Assembly: GCF_015163655.1 (NCBI RefSeq) | Contig: NZ_JADEUF010000010.1 | Location: forward strand, 1-53,385 | Direction of reading: 5' to 3' | DNA from: Xenorhabdus griffiniae | Lineage (GTDB): Bacteria > Pseudomonadota > Gammaproteobacteria > Enterobacterales > Enterobacteriaceae | Length of the DNA stretch: 53,385 nt | Shown: positions 45,201 through 48,554 of the stretch, piece after piece | Numbering within the stretch: position 1 is the stretch's first letter | Layout of the letters: every line of letters starts with the position of its first letter | Notes under the pieces: generated by a model | What the model was told of the DNA's origin: nothing | Database searches by the model: none | Seen by the model: the letters and a program-made list of their open reading frames with translations, nothing else | Made by a program: the position numbers and the translations under genes

Positions 45201-46538
45201 GATCGGGGTTTCTGGAGACGTCAGGGCGGCTTCGATTAACACCATAAGACGTGACTGGAGGGCTGTTGCTTCAGCACGGCTCAGGTAATGGGGCGAAAAA
45301 TTAAACTCAAGTGTGACCGGTTTTTGGGCATCTTCACTGTTAGCGAATGCATATTGGTGAAGCGCAATAACAAGCGGGCATGGGGCGCCACGTTGTATTT
45401 TTGAGTATTTGAGTGTGGCATCGGGGATATCGGCGTTCACGTCTATCTGTTCAAATGCCAGCATGATATCGAATAACTGGGTACGTCCGGTCTGCTGCTG
45501 GATTTGTGTGAGCCGGTTGATTTCCGAGATTGGCAAACGTTGATGTTTGTAGCAACGCCTTAATTCTGTTGCCGTTTTCCCCATCACATCAAGGAAAGTA
45601 TCATGGGGTGAAACGGTGATCCCGACCGGGATCACCGATGAAAACATCCCTGCCGTGCGTTTTTGTTGGCTGTTTTTACGGTTATCTACGGGGATGCCAA
45701 TAACAATATCTTCATCTTCGGCACGGTTTGTCAGCGAGTAAGCCGTGCGTGAAAAATAGCAAGCCAGTGCGGCATACATAAAATGCAGGACAGACAATCC
45801 ATGTGCAGCGACGGTATCTTCTATTCGTTGGAAAAGCGTTTTATCCAGTGGCCAGGCTAGTGGTTCGACATATTCATTATCTGCTGTTTTCTCTAAAGTT
45901 GCGGGCTGAATTAAGGCAGGCGGTAAATTTTTATAGCGCTCTGACCAGAATTGTTGATCTTGCTGATAACGTTTTGAGTTTAAATAAGCGTTATCTTCAT
46001 GAATAAAGTCGAGATAAGAGGGCGCCGCTTTTGGCGATTTCTTTCCTCTGCTGAGCCGAGTATATGTATTGGCTATTTCTGTGGTAATCAGTCTTAACGT
46101 CGTCGTATCGCCAATAAGATGATGACAGCAAAACTGACAGTACCAACGGTTATCACTTACCCGTAACAGGGCAAAACGCCATAGTTCACTGTACAAATCA
46201 AACGGTCGTTTGAAGGCAGTACGGATATATTGTTCAGCTTGTTCTTCTGCGTTGTCATGATCTGAAAAATCGTGGATTGTTACGGATACAGGCAAAGCAT
46301 CGGTGAGTACTTGCTGTGGTAATTCCTCAGTCTTAACGAGTTGTAAACGCAATACATCATGGCGACAAACAACAGTCTCAATAGCGTGTACTAACAATGC
46401 GTCATCCAATTTTCCCTCAACAAGGAGCACTGAACCTAAGTTATAGCAGATACTATGAGGGCGGCTGAGCTGGTTGAGCCAGACGACTTGCTGGGAAGAA
46501 CTGAGTGGAAATTTAATATTATTGCGTGACATAGGCAT
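23883..46538 (-). CDS. Seven-module nonribosomal peptide synthetase with starter condensation domain
   Basis: 7551 residues, modules 1-7 of the central assembly line. Order: Cstart-A-T, C-A-T, C/E-A-T, C-A-T, C/E-A-T, C-A-T, C/E-A-T, then a 40-residue tail (SAEELMTILSGK) suited to docking with the next synthetase. Carrier serines lie near residues 1016, 2089, 3178, 4246, 5331, 6386 and 7470. The first condensation domain differs from all others and should load an acyl chain. Its active-site motif is HHLIGDT rather than HHxxxDG. Pockets: DPWIMGAICK, DAWFLGVTFK, DAWWLGGTFK (Val-like), DASNIGEVGK, DASKIGEVGK (Asn-like), DASTVAAVCK (Tyr), DPWIMGAVCK. No TE is present, so the chain passes to the downstream gene, whose start overlaps this stop by 4 bp. 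ATG at 46538 follows AGGAG with 7-nt spacing. The AT-rich 296 bp upstream presumably carries the operon promoter. Confidence 0.95.
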   Translation of the reverse strand: MPMSRNNIKFPLSSSQQVVWLNQLSRPHSICYNLGSVLLVEGKLDDALLVHAIETVVCRHDVLRLQLVKTEELPQQVLTDALPVSVTIHDFSDHDNAEEQAEQYIRTAFKRPFDLYSELWRFALLRVSDNRWYCQFCCHHLIGDTTTLRLITTEIANTYTRLSRGKKSPKAAPSYLDFIHEDNAYLNSKRYQQDQQFWSERYKNLPPALIQPATLEKTADNEYVEPLAWPLDKTLFQRIEDTVAAHGLSVLHFMYAALACYFSRTAYSLTNRAEDEDIVIGIPVDNRKNSQQKRTAGMFSSVIPVGITVSPHDTFLDVMGKTATELRRCYKHQRLPISEINRLTQIQQQTGRTQLFDIMLAFEQIDVNADIPDATLKYSKIQRGAPCPLVIALHQYAFANSEDAQKPVTLEFNFSPHYLSRAEATALQSRLMVLIEAALTSPETPIRCLPLLPLTERQQLLVDFNATQMDFPQETLIHQLIEAQIAKTPNATAVVFAEQSLSYDELNRRANQLAHYLIALGVRPDDRVALCVERSLEMMVGFLAILKAGGAYVPLDPTYPTERLVYILDDAAPVALLTQSGLAQSEWLAQIDTLPTVLLDNPEPCLAHQPEDNPNPQALGLMSRHLAYVIYTSGSTGQPKGVMIEHHNLCNLVTTQQHVLALTADSRVLQFISNSFDPSIWEYCMTLMAGARLYLAKRTHLLPGTILSSYLTDQAISHVILSPTALAAMDFLPDTLQTLMVGGEACSSTLVKRWSPGRKMLNAYGPTETTICATLYPCTSYTGDNPPPIGRPIANTRIYILDAHGQLVPRGAVGEIYIAGAGVARGYLNRPELTAERFLADPFSSNPNARMYKTGDLGRWRPDGNIEYLGRNDFQVKLRGFRIELGEIEARLTQCAGVREAVVIAREDEPGQKRLVAYLLAQKNVELEPATLRQQLAQHLADYMLPSAFVTLDTFPLTPNGKLDRQALPAPDLSAVVARSYEAPIGEIEIALVQIWQELLSLEQVGRHDHFFELGGHSLLATQLVARVRQLLARELPLQQLFEQPVLMQLAQTLTSASTMAQIVIPVAERSQPLPLSFAQQRLWFLGQLDPAASLAYHIPVALRLTGPLHRSALTGAFNQLIARHESLRTRFTLVAGQPCQHIDSADIGFTLTYQDLRSLPAEAQSNCIAELTTLDAKTPFDFTQGPLLRGHLLQLTDEEHILLFTQHHIITDGWSVGVLMHELNVLYRAILDGQDAPLPPLPIQYADYAVWQRHWLQEEEAVFTAQRDFWCTQLEDAPALLSLPTDRPRPAIQSFVGSRVPVHIEAGLLDSLKKLGLRHHTTLFMTVLSAWSLVLARLSGQDDIVIGTPVANRPHQELEGLIGFFVNTLALRITFNDDLSVADLLAQVRERALAAYAHQDLPFEQVVEAIQPERNLSYSPIFQVMLALNNTPAQTLALPEVQCTPIEQMHPSAHFDLTLSLTETEAGLVGELEYASDLFDATTVERIVDYFNNVLAAMAADDTQRIATLPMLPVSERQQLLVDFNATQADFPQNALIHSLFEAQAAQHPESIAVVYENQTLSYGELNHRANQLAHALITVGVRPDDRVAICAERSLDAIVGLLGILKAGGAYVPLDPAYPTERLAYMLDDAAPVVLLTQTAQYDRLRDSVTVTVPVIVLDAQEALLETQPTHNPQAQTLGLTSRHLAYVIYTSGSTGQPKGVMVEHRNVLRLIINSGFAEIGPDDCIAHCANVSFDATTWEVWAGLVHGARIVLIPEKVLLQPTQFGQCLSSEGVSALFLTTALFNQYADLIGPSLSGLRYVLFGGEQTDNRPAIRLRTEHPPKHLLHVYGPTETTTFATAYELPVMEDEGVEGKSRKIPIGHPIANTQIYILDTQGQPVPIGVTGEIHIAGDGVARGYLNRPELTAERFLPDPFSSQPDARMYKTGDLARWLPDGNIEYLDRNDFQVKLRGFRIELGEIEAKLRQCDGVREAVVLAREDEPGQKRLVAYLRPLEGIELVPAELRQQLTQHLAEYMLPSAFVMLETFPLTPNGKLNRQALPAPDLSAVVARSYAAPVGEKEIALAQIWQKLLNLKQVSRHDHFFELGGHSLMIVSLVDELHNLGWHLEVRSVFASPILTDMALAIQHDTPAFVVPPNLIPESCTAITPDMLPLVSLSQTEIDAIVDTVSGGARNVQDIYPLAPLQEGILFHHLLQTQGDAYLLRIVFACDTREHLDAFLAALQQVIDRHDILRTAIYWQGLEQPVQVVWRQALMTVDEFTPLSTDDIPAQLLAHTDPRQHRINLNQAPLFAADIAHDPAQNEWLLALRFHHLVNDHMTSDLIFAEIVQILQGNAKTLPPTLPYRNFIAQTLSTPAAEHEVYFHSQLADIDEPTSPFGILGVPNDNSAINEHSLLLDPTLAKAIRTQARRLGVSASVLFHVAWAQVLAHTSGRDDVVFGSVLLGRLQGGAGAERILGMFINTLPLRISLGERTVQESVQETYQNLTTLLEHEQAPLALAQRCSGVAPPLPLFSSLLNYRHSQADKGETNDTIWTAMHLRLVSAEEQTNYPITLSVDDFGDNFQLTALTVTDIVPERINTYLTTAISGLIDALIHHPQQALRTIPILPKAERQQVLINFNATQADFPRDAMIHQLFEMQAAQHPDAIAVVFEGQTLSYGELNRRANQLAHYLITLGVRPDDRVVLCVERSLEMVIGLLAILKAGGAYVPLNPDYPTERLAYMLEDAIPVIALIQTAQVNKLPNTVPTVLLDRLFDNQAPILASQSTDNPDIQALGLTSHHLAYVIYTSGSTGQPKGVMVEHRNVLRLIVNSGFADIDPNDCVANCANIAFDASTWEIWSALLNGARLHVVPQSVLLNPVHFFNVLVKGQITALWLTVGLFNEYLDNLTPLFGQLRYLLVGGDILDPRKIQQVQLAMSQPAYLINGYGPTETTTFATTYTITSPVDVSHSIPIGRPIANTQIYILDTQGQPVPVGVAGEIHIAGDGVARGYLNHPELTAERFLADPFSSEPDARMYKTGDLGRWLPDGNIEYLGRNDFQVKLRGFRIELGEIEARLTQCDGVREAVVLAREDEPGQKRLVAYLLPQEGIELVPAELRQQLAQHLAEYMLPSAFITLDAFPLTPNGKLDRRALPAPDLSAVVTRRYEAPEGETEIILAEIWQDLLGLEHVGRYDHFFELGGHSLLAVQLAARIRQQLARELPLQQLFDQPLLRDLAHSLADASTTTQASIPVADRHQPLPLSFAQQRLWFLAQLDPAASLAYHIPMTLRLSGQLHRPALIRALDLLVARHESLRTRFVLVSGQPCQQIDPADRGFPLSYQDLRTLTPDAHSNRIAELTDLEAQTPFDLTQGPLLRGHLLQLTDDEHILLLTQHHIISDGWSIGVLLREFSALYRAALDSQDAPLPPLPIQYADYAVWQREWLQESAIAKQRDFWCSQLEGAPALLTLPTDRPRPAVQSYVGSRLPVNFDADLLTALKRLGQRHRTTLFMTVLSAWSIVLARLSGQEDIVIGTPVANRPHHELEGLIGFFVNTLALRITLDNSSRVADLLAQVREHAFAAYAHQDLPFEQVVEALQPERNLSYSPLFQVMLALNNTPQHISRQALALPELQLTHIEQEHYSAHFDLTLSLAENEDGRLVGELAYATDLFDATTIERLAGYLTNVLTAMVADETQLIGALPLLPESERRQLLVEFNATQQSFPQDALIHQLFEAQAAQHPEAIAVVFEEQTISYGELNRRANQLAHHLIGLGVRPDDRVAICVERSPEMVIGLLAVLKAGGAYVPLSPTYPPERLAYVLDDAAPVVLLTQTSLVDRLGTRLPHVLLDALVFDKGTADNPDPQTLGLTSHHLAYVIYTSGSTGQPKGVMVEHAGFRNYLQWGLSYYVTTRPTDSIVSSPFAFDATVSSLYLPLLCGGKLHLIREGQTLTELVPALLSPSMAPTTLVNVTPTHFAAIGKGLLAEKRTCPARCFIVGGEALPQSVVALWRELSPESRIINEYGPTETVVGCITFDTRHQASIVDNIPIGKPIANTQIYILDAQGQPVPLGVAGEIYIGGAGVSRGYFNLPELTAERFIPDPFSTAPNARLYKTGDLGRWLPDGNIEYLGRNDFQVKLRGFRIELGEIEAKLEQCHGVREAVVLAREDEPGQKRLVAYLRPREGVELVPAELRQQLAQHLADYMLPSAFVTLASFPLTPNGKLDRQALPAPDSSAIVVRHYASPIGEMEITLAQIWQKLLGLERVGRHDHFFELGGHSLMIVSLIEELRNLGWQLDVRSVFVAPVLIDMAQTVRRDANTFVVPPNLIAEGCTTITPAMLPLVSLSQTEIDAIVNTVPGGGANVQDIYPLAPLQEGILFHHLLQTQGDNYLLQSVLAFDTRERLNAFLTALQRVIDRHDILRTAVCWRELAQPVQVVWRQAPLKVNTFTPTTTGDVVTQLKRHTDPRQHRINLNQAPLFAADIAPNPAQDEWLLALRFHHLVSDHLTLELILAEITLILQGKTERLPAVLPYRNFIAQTLATPTTDHEAYFRTQLADIDEPTAPFGILKVHPDNDCVAEARHPIAPDLAKAIRTQARRLSVSPSVLFHVAWAQVLAQTSGRDDVVFGSVLSGRLQGGAGADQILGMFINTLPLRISLDGHTVQDIVQDTYHNLIALLEHEQAPLVLAQRCSGVEQPMPLFSTLLNYRHSALNAAEAVDSTWTGIRILSAEEGTNYPISLSVDDLGDDFLLTTQTITEITPERINAYLATAIRGLVDALVHNPQQAIRNIAILPAAERQQLLVDFNATQVDLPQEVFIHQLFEAQAAQCPDAIAVVYQDQTLSYGELNLRANQLAHHLIGLGVRPDDRVAICVERSPEMVIGLLAVLKAGGAYVPLSPTYPPERLAYVLDDAAPVVLLTQTSLVDRLGTRLPHVLLDALVFDKGTADNPDPQTLGLTSHHLAYVIYTSGSTGQPKGVMVEHAGFRNYLQWGLSYYVTTRPTDSIVSSPFAFDATVSSLYLPLLCGGKLHLIREEQTLTELVPVLLSPSMAPTTLVKITPTHFAAIVKGLLAEKRTCPARCFIVGGEALPQSVVALWRELSPESRIINEYGPTETVVGCITFDTRHQASIVDNIPIGKPIANTQIYILDAQGQPVPLGVAGEIYIGGAGVSRGYFNRPELTAERFIPDPFSTAPNARLYKTGDLGRWLPDGNIEYLGRNDFQVKIRGFRIELGEIENRLVDCEGVQEAVVIAREEENSDKRLVAYLIPEPDVTLNPAELREQLSISLMEYMLPSAFVTLASFPLTPNGKLDRKALPAPDLSAVVAQDYAAPVGEIEITLAQIWQALLGLERVGRHDHFFELGGHSLLAIQLVTQIHQKLARDLSLQQLFDQPVLMHLAQTLTGASTMAQIVIPVADRSQPLPLSFAQQRLWFLGQLDPAASLAYHIPVALRLTGPLHRSALTGAFNQLIARHESLRTRFVLVDGQPCQHIDPADIGFTLPYQDLRLWAPQAQDSRIAELTALEAQTPFDFTQEQLIRGHLLQLADEEHVLLLTQHHIISDGWSIGVLVHELSVLYRAILDSQDTPLPPLPIQYADYTVWQRHWLQEAVLTTQRDFWCTQLAGTPALLTLPTDRPRPAVQSFVGSRVPVYVDADLLGSLKKLGLRHHSTLFMTVLSAWSLVLARLSGQDDIVIGTPVANRPHHELEGLIGFFVNTLALRITFNDDLSVADLLAHVRERALAAYAHQDLPFEQVVEALQPERNLSYSPIFQVMLALNNTPTQALAFPDVQCAPIEQMYPSAHFDLTLSLTETETGLIGELEYVTDLFDTATVERIAGYFNNVLTAMVADETQQIATLPMLSASERQQLLVDFNATQVDFPQDALIHQRFEAQAARYPQAIAVVFGEQTISYGELNHRANQLAHYLIALGVRPDDRVAICVERSLEMVVGLLGILKAGAAYVPLDPAYPVERLAYMLDDASPVALLTQMSLVETLSSDLPTVLLDTISLDTYAISNPDAYALGLTPHHLAYVIYTSGSTGQPKGVMVEHRGLYNLTQTQIEAFHITANSRLLQFASFSFDACISEIATTLCQGACLVLASREALLPGEALMNTLKTQAITHVTLPPVAASALTPDAELPNLTILVLAGEACSSSLIKRWTTDQRIIINAYGPTESTVCATLTPCDPQSERVPPIGRPIANTQIYILDTRGQPVPLGVTGEIYIGGMGIARGYLNRPELTAERFLADPFSSQPDARMYKTGDLGRWLPDGNIEYLGRNDFQVKLRGFRIELGEIEARLMQCHGVREAVVLAREDESGQKRLVAYLRPLEGIEPVPTELRQQLAQYLADYMLPSAFVILETFPLTPNGKLDRQALPAPDLSAVATRSYEAPIGETEIALAQIWQKLLGLKQVSRHDHFFELGGHSLMIVSLIEELRKLGWQLDVRSVFVAPILVDMAQAIQREASIFVVPPNRIPEDCTAITPDMLPLIALSQTEIDTLVEQIPGGAGNVQDIYPLAPLQEGILFHHLLQTQGDNYLQQSLLAFDTRDRLDSFLKALQQVINRHDILRTAIYWQGLEQPVQVVWRQAQLTIREFPAATTDDIPAQLLAHTDPRQHRINLNQAPLFATDIAHDPAQDEWLLALRFHHLVSDHLTLELIFAEIALILQAKTEKLPPISPYRNFIAQTLNTPTAEHEAYFRAQLADIDEPTAPFGVLNVNIGNDLVTKAHLAIAPDLAKAIRTQARRFGVSPSVLFHIAWAQVLAQTSGRDDVVFGSVLLGRLQGGAGADQILGMFINTLPLRISLDGRTVQDIVQETYHNLTALLEHEQAPLVLAQQCSGVEQPMPLFSTLLNYRHSFSNGTAEGEIEAVENTWAGIRVLAAEERTNYPISLSIDDLGEDFQLTALTITEIVPEQINAYLATAISGLIDALINNPQQAIRDISILPAAERQQVLTDFNATQVDFPQTALIHQLIEAQAALHSDALAVIYEDQALSYSELNHRANQLAHYLIALGVHPDDRVAICAERSLEMIVGFLAILKAGGAYVPLDPAYPSERLAYMLDDAAPVALLTQSELAQSEWLVQFNTLPTVLLDNPEPCLANQPADNPNPQALGLMPHHLAYVIYTSGSTGQPKGVMVEHHSLCNLVTTQQHVLALTANSRVLQSTANSFDPSIWEYCMTLMAGARLYLAKRTSLLPGAILSGYLADQAISHVILSPTALAAMDFLPDTLQTLMVGGEACSSTLVKRWSSGRQMLNAYGPTETTVCATLYLCTSYTGNNPPPIGRPIANTQIYILDAHGQPVPRGVAGEIYIAGAGVARGYLNRPELTAERFLPDPFSSQPDARMYKTGDLGRWLPEGDIEYLGRNDFQVKLRGFRIELGEIETRLSQCDEVREAVVIAREDEPGQKRLVAYLLPQEGVELAPAELRQQLAQYLADYMLPSAFVTLDTFPLTPNGKLDRQSLPAPDSSAVVTQGYEPPQGRIETVLAQIWQDLLGLERVSRHDHFFEIGGHSLMVVRLITRIQDKFLVSIPLTALFTSTTLVEQANVILSAQMNVVGGNELESIQNDLDSLSAEELMTILSGKETRGGSKQ
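27260..30424 (-). other. NRPS module 6: C-A-T, tyrosine predicted
   Basis: LCL-type condensation domain with HHIISDG. Pocket D A S T V A A V C K is a tyrosine code: relative to Phe codes DAWT-AAVCK, S239 makes room for the phenol. The next module starts with C/E, so D-Tyr is expected. Confidence 0.8.
30425..33679 (-). other. NRPS module 5: C/E-A-T, asparagine-like residue predicted
   Basis: Pocket D A S K I G E V G K keeps K278, E322, V330 and G331 of the asparagine code DLTKLGEVGK. The A-subdomain after the core (REEENSDKRLVAYLIPEPDV) is unlike the homogenised version in the other modules. The C/E domain would epimerise residue 4. The next C domain is LCL type, so this residue stays L. Confidence 0.75.
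30964..32101 (-). repeat. A-domain core direct repeat, copy in module 5
   Basis: Near-identical to 34216-35353 at a constant offset of 3252 bp. It spans most of the adenylation core from just after LNxRANQLA to the LRGFRIELGE segment. Sequences on both sides diverge. Confidence 0.8.
33680..36884 (-). other. NRPS module 4: C-A-T, Asn-related but altered pocket
   Basis: Pocket D A S N I G E V G K is identical to module 5 except N278 for K278. The A core is nearly a copy of module 5's. The change may shift the preference away from Asn, in a direction I cannot name. LCL-type C domain with HHIISDG. The following C/E domain makes residue 4 D. Confidence 0.7.
34216..35353 (-). repeat. A-domain core direct repeat, copy in module 4
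   Basis: Partner of 30964-32101. Only seven residue differences were seen between FDATVSS and ELGEIE, three of them within ten residues around pocket position 278. Confidence 0.8.
36885..40149 (-). other. NRPS module 3: C/E-A-T, valine predicted
   Basis: Pocket D A W W L G G T F K differs by one position from the valine code DAFWLGGTFK. The C/E domain has HHLLQTQGD, but its second motif reads FHHLVNDHMTSDL where all others read FHHLVSDHxTxEL. The next C domain is LCL type, so the residue stays L. Confidence 0.75.
40150..43369 (-). other. NRPS module 2: C-A-T, Ile/Val-like residue predicted
   Basis: LCL-type condensation domain with HHIITDG. Pocket D A W F L G V T F K ends in TFK, like Val and Ile codes, and a branched aliphatic residue is most likely. 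The next module starts with C/E, so the residue is expected to be D. Confidence 0.7.
43370..46538 (-). other. NRPS module 1: Cstart-A-T, N-acylating loading module
   Basis: The condensation domain (residues about 1-430) is divergent, opens the assembly line and has HHLIGDT in place of HHxxxDG. The usual role of such a starter is to join an acyl-CoA to residue 1. Pocket D P W I M G A I C K predicts a hydrophobic residue. Carrier motif LGGHSLLA is followed by an LCL condensation domain, so the residue stays L. Confidence 0.75.
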
Positions 46539-46834
46539 TGCTTAACTCCTGCTTGTGATACTAATTAGCTGGACTAATCAATTTAATTTGAGTTAGGTAA
46601 CAGAGCTGCACGCTAGAATATGATTGGTTAACTAACTCTTTTATAAACGGATGCTTTGTTTTTTTAATTTTTGTTATAAAAAGAAGGGATTTGTGTATTT
46701 TTGATTTTTTGTATAAAAAATATTGATATAAATATGGTGATAGGGCGTTTGCCATTTACAACACGATATGAAACCTGATATCTCCCCGCTTCGTGGGGAG
46801 ATATCACACGCATCTTGAAGTGAGATTGGTATAT
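46539..46834. other. Intergenic region upstream of the seven-module NRPS gene
   Basis: 296 bp between the decarboxylase stop and the NRPS start. The part next to the NRPS gene (about 46560-46750) is strongly AT-rich with many A/T runs and likely holds the promoter of the two-gene NRPS operon; no single -35/-10 pair could be chosen. The part next to the decarboxylase is a palindromic repeat. No gene is supported. Confidence 0.55.
46759..46833 (-). repeat. Palindromic repeat element, reversed partial copy
   Basis: Read on the minus strand it begins TATACCAATCTCACTTCAAG, then GATGCGTGTGAT and an 11-bp perfect stem (46777-46787 GATATCTCCCC with 46795-46805 GGGGAGATATC), then CAGGTTTCATA as in the 4385 copy. 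Its terminal end lies 1 bp from the decarboxylase stop codon. The opposite terminal repeat is missing. The hairpin could terminate decarboxylase transcription. Confidence 0.65.
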
Positions 46835-48508
46835 TCAACAGATTAAGTTGTGTAGCGTTTGCCAAAACGGGCTTTGTTGTGCTAGCTGACGCTGCTCTTC
46901 AAGCATATTTTCGAGTATTGCCAACGTGGTCAGAGGATTTGCCAGCACGACACGCAAAACGGTTGTGGGTTGTCGATCCCATTGCACGGGTTTGAGACTG
47001 GTATGTGAGACAAAAGATTTTCCGGCGGACCACTGCACCGCTTGGATATTCTGGTTCAGTGCATTAATTGCTTCATGCAATTGCTGTTTCATCTGGTCTG
47101 AACTCTCCCGTAGTGCCTGTAATACCTTTGGCGGCACGTATCGGTAGGTCAACAGGCAAAGCTGTGGTTCACTGATCAACTCGAAATCTTCTTGCTGGCG
47201 GATGAGATTGGCGAATTGTTGTGCTTTCTCGATGCTTGCATCGATCAGGCCAGCCAATCTTTGGCGGCCAAGCAAATGGAAGTTACTGTGTAACATCAAC
47301 GACATTGCACTGCGTGAACCTTCCAAAGTATGGCGCCCCAGATCCTTTGACCCCTTGCGTACAATATAATTAGCATGCTGGGCGATGGCGTTGGTCAGGG
47401 TAGGCTGACGGAACAACACCATACCTGCTCCCATAGGGACATACATTTGTTTATGTGCATCGATCGTGACGGTATCAGCACGTTCGATACCCGTAAATAA
47501 GTGTCGGTAGCGTTCGGACAGCAAACTCGCTCCGCCCCAGGCGGCATCGACATGAAAATGACACTGTTCTTGTTCAGCGATATCCGCCAGAAGATCCAGC
47601 GGGTCAATGGCACCGGTTTCTGTGGTGCCAGCTATTCCGACAATCGCCATAGGCTTGATATTGCGCTGGCGCAGTTTTTGCAATTGTGTGAGCAGAGCAT
47701 CAATGCTGATCCGCCCCTCTCTGTCGGCATCCACTTTTATCAGGGCATCCTGCCCTAATCCAAGAATATCCACCGCTTTTTTCAGCGAATAGTGTCCGAG
47801 TTCCGATACCAAAATAGCTAAGCCACTATAGCCATAATGCATCATCCCCCTGGCTAATCCCTCACGTGCAAGACCAGCAAACTCTCCGTCGGCGGGCATA
47901 AGCTTGTTTCGGCACGCCCACATGGCGGTTAAATTAGCCACGGTTCCACCAGAACAGAAGGTCGCCAGCGCATGATCACTGTTGTGCAGCCACTGTTTAT
48001 AGAAAGTTTCATCACCGCGATACACCAGCTTGTGCATCATACCCAGAACCTGCCGTTCCAGCGCAGTTAAAATATGCGATGTTTCCAGTTTGACCAGATT
48101 CTGATTCAGGGCTGTTACTATCTTGCCAAGAGCAGGCAAATGTCTGGGGAGAGCCGATGTCATGTGACCGACAAAGGCCGGTGATGATACAGGCACAACT
48201 TGATTGAGGATATTTTCGCTCAGATACTGGGTATATGCCCCAGCATCAACCGGAGATTCTGGGATAATCACGGAGGAGAACTGACTTTCAATTTCCGTTA
48301 GTTCGCGTATGGGTTTGTTTAATTCGCGCAGACAATAAGCGACAGGGTCACTAGCAATTTCCGTTTCCAGTCCGGCCAGATCTTCGTCACCGACAGCGGA
48401 AATAAACTGGTTGAGCAGTGCTTGCCATTCTTGCTCATCCAGACAGTGCGTGTTAAGCGTTTTTTTATCCGTTTCGTCGTGATCCAGGCTGTCAGGAAAA
48501 TACAGCAT
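46835..48508 (-). CDS. panP: PLP-dependent aspartate 1-decarboxylase (PanP-like)
   Basis: 557 residues, group II PLP decarboxylase resembling the putative pyridoxal-dependent aspartate 1-decarboxylase family (TIGR03799/PanP), which makes beta-alanine from L-aspartate in place of pyruvoyl PanD. The PLP lysine is K353 in IDAHKQMYVPMG, the cofactor aspartate is D321 in HVDAAWGG, and the ring-stacking histidine is H239. An upstream ATG at 48529 is in frame but has no ribosome site; ATG at 48508 follows AAAGAGG at good distance and is preferred. It begins 46 bp after the stop of the upstream NRPS gene, so both are probably one transcript. Inference: it supplies beta-alanine as a building block for that assembly line, as proposed for the decarboxylase of the xenoamicin cluster. 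Glutamate or diaminobutyrate as substrate cannot be excluded. Confidence 0.82.
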   Translation of the reverse strand: MLYFPDSLDHDETDKKTLNTHCLDEQEWQALLNQFISAVGDEDLAGLETEIASDPVAYCLRELNKPIRELTEIESQFSSVIIPESPVDAGAYTQYLSENILNQVVPVSSPAFVGHMTSALPRHLPALGKIVTALNQNLVKLETSHILTALERQVLGMMHKLVYRGDETFYKQWLHNSDHALATFCSGGTVANLTAMWACRNKLMPADGEFAGLAREGLARGMMHYGYSGLAILVSELGHYSLKKAVDILGLGQDALIKVDADREGRISIDALLTQLQKLRQRNIKPMAIVGIAGTTETGAIDPLDLLADIAEQEQCHFHVDAAWGGASLLSERYRHLFTGIERADTVTIDAHKQMYVPMGAGMVLFRQPTLTNAIAQHANYIVRKGSKDLGRHTLEGSRSAMSLMLHSNFHLLGRQRLAGLIDASIEKAQQFANLIRQQEDFELISEPQLCLLTYRYVPPKVLQALRESSDQMKQQLHEAINALNQNIQAVQWSAGKSFVSHTSLKPVQWDRQPTTVLRVVLANPLTTLAILENMLEEQRQLAQQSPFWQTLHNLIC

Positions 48509-48554
48509 AGTTTGCCTCTTTAGAGTCATTAATAATATCGGTCATGTTTTTCTC

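Noticed and set aside
5908-46538. Tandem module repeats considered as a CRISPR array or satellite
   Set aside because: The periodicity of about 3.2 kb is explained by NRPS modules; no short direct repeats with unique spacers.
46561-46865. Two 60-codon minus-strand frames upstream of the NRPS gene
   Set aside because: One spans the palindromic repeat and both sit in AT-rich promoter sequence; no coding features.
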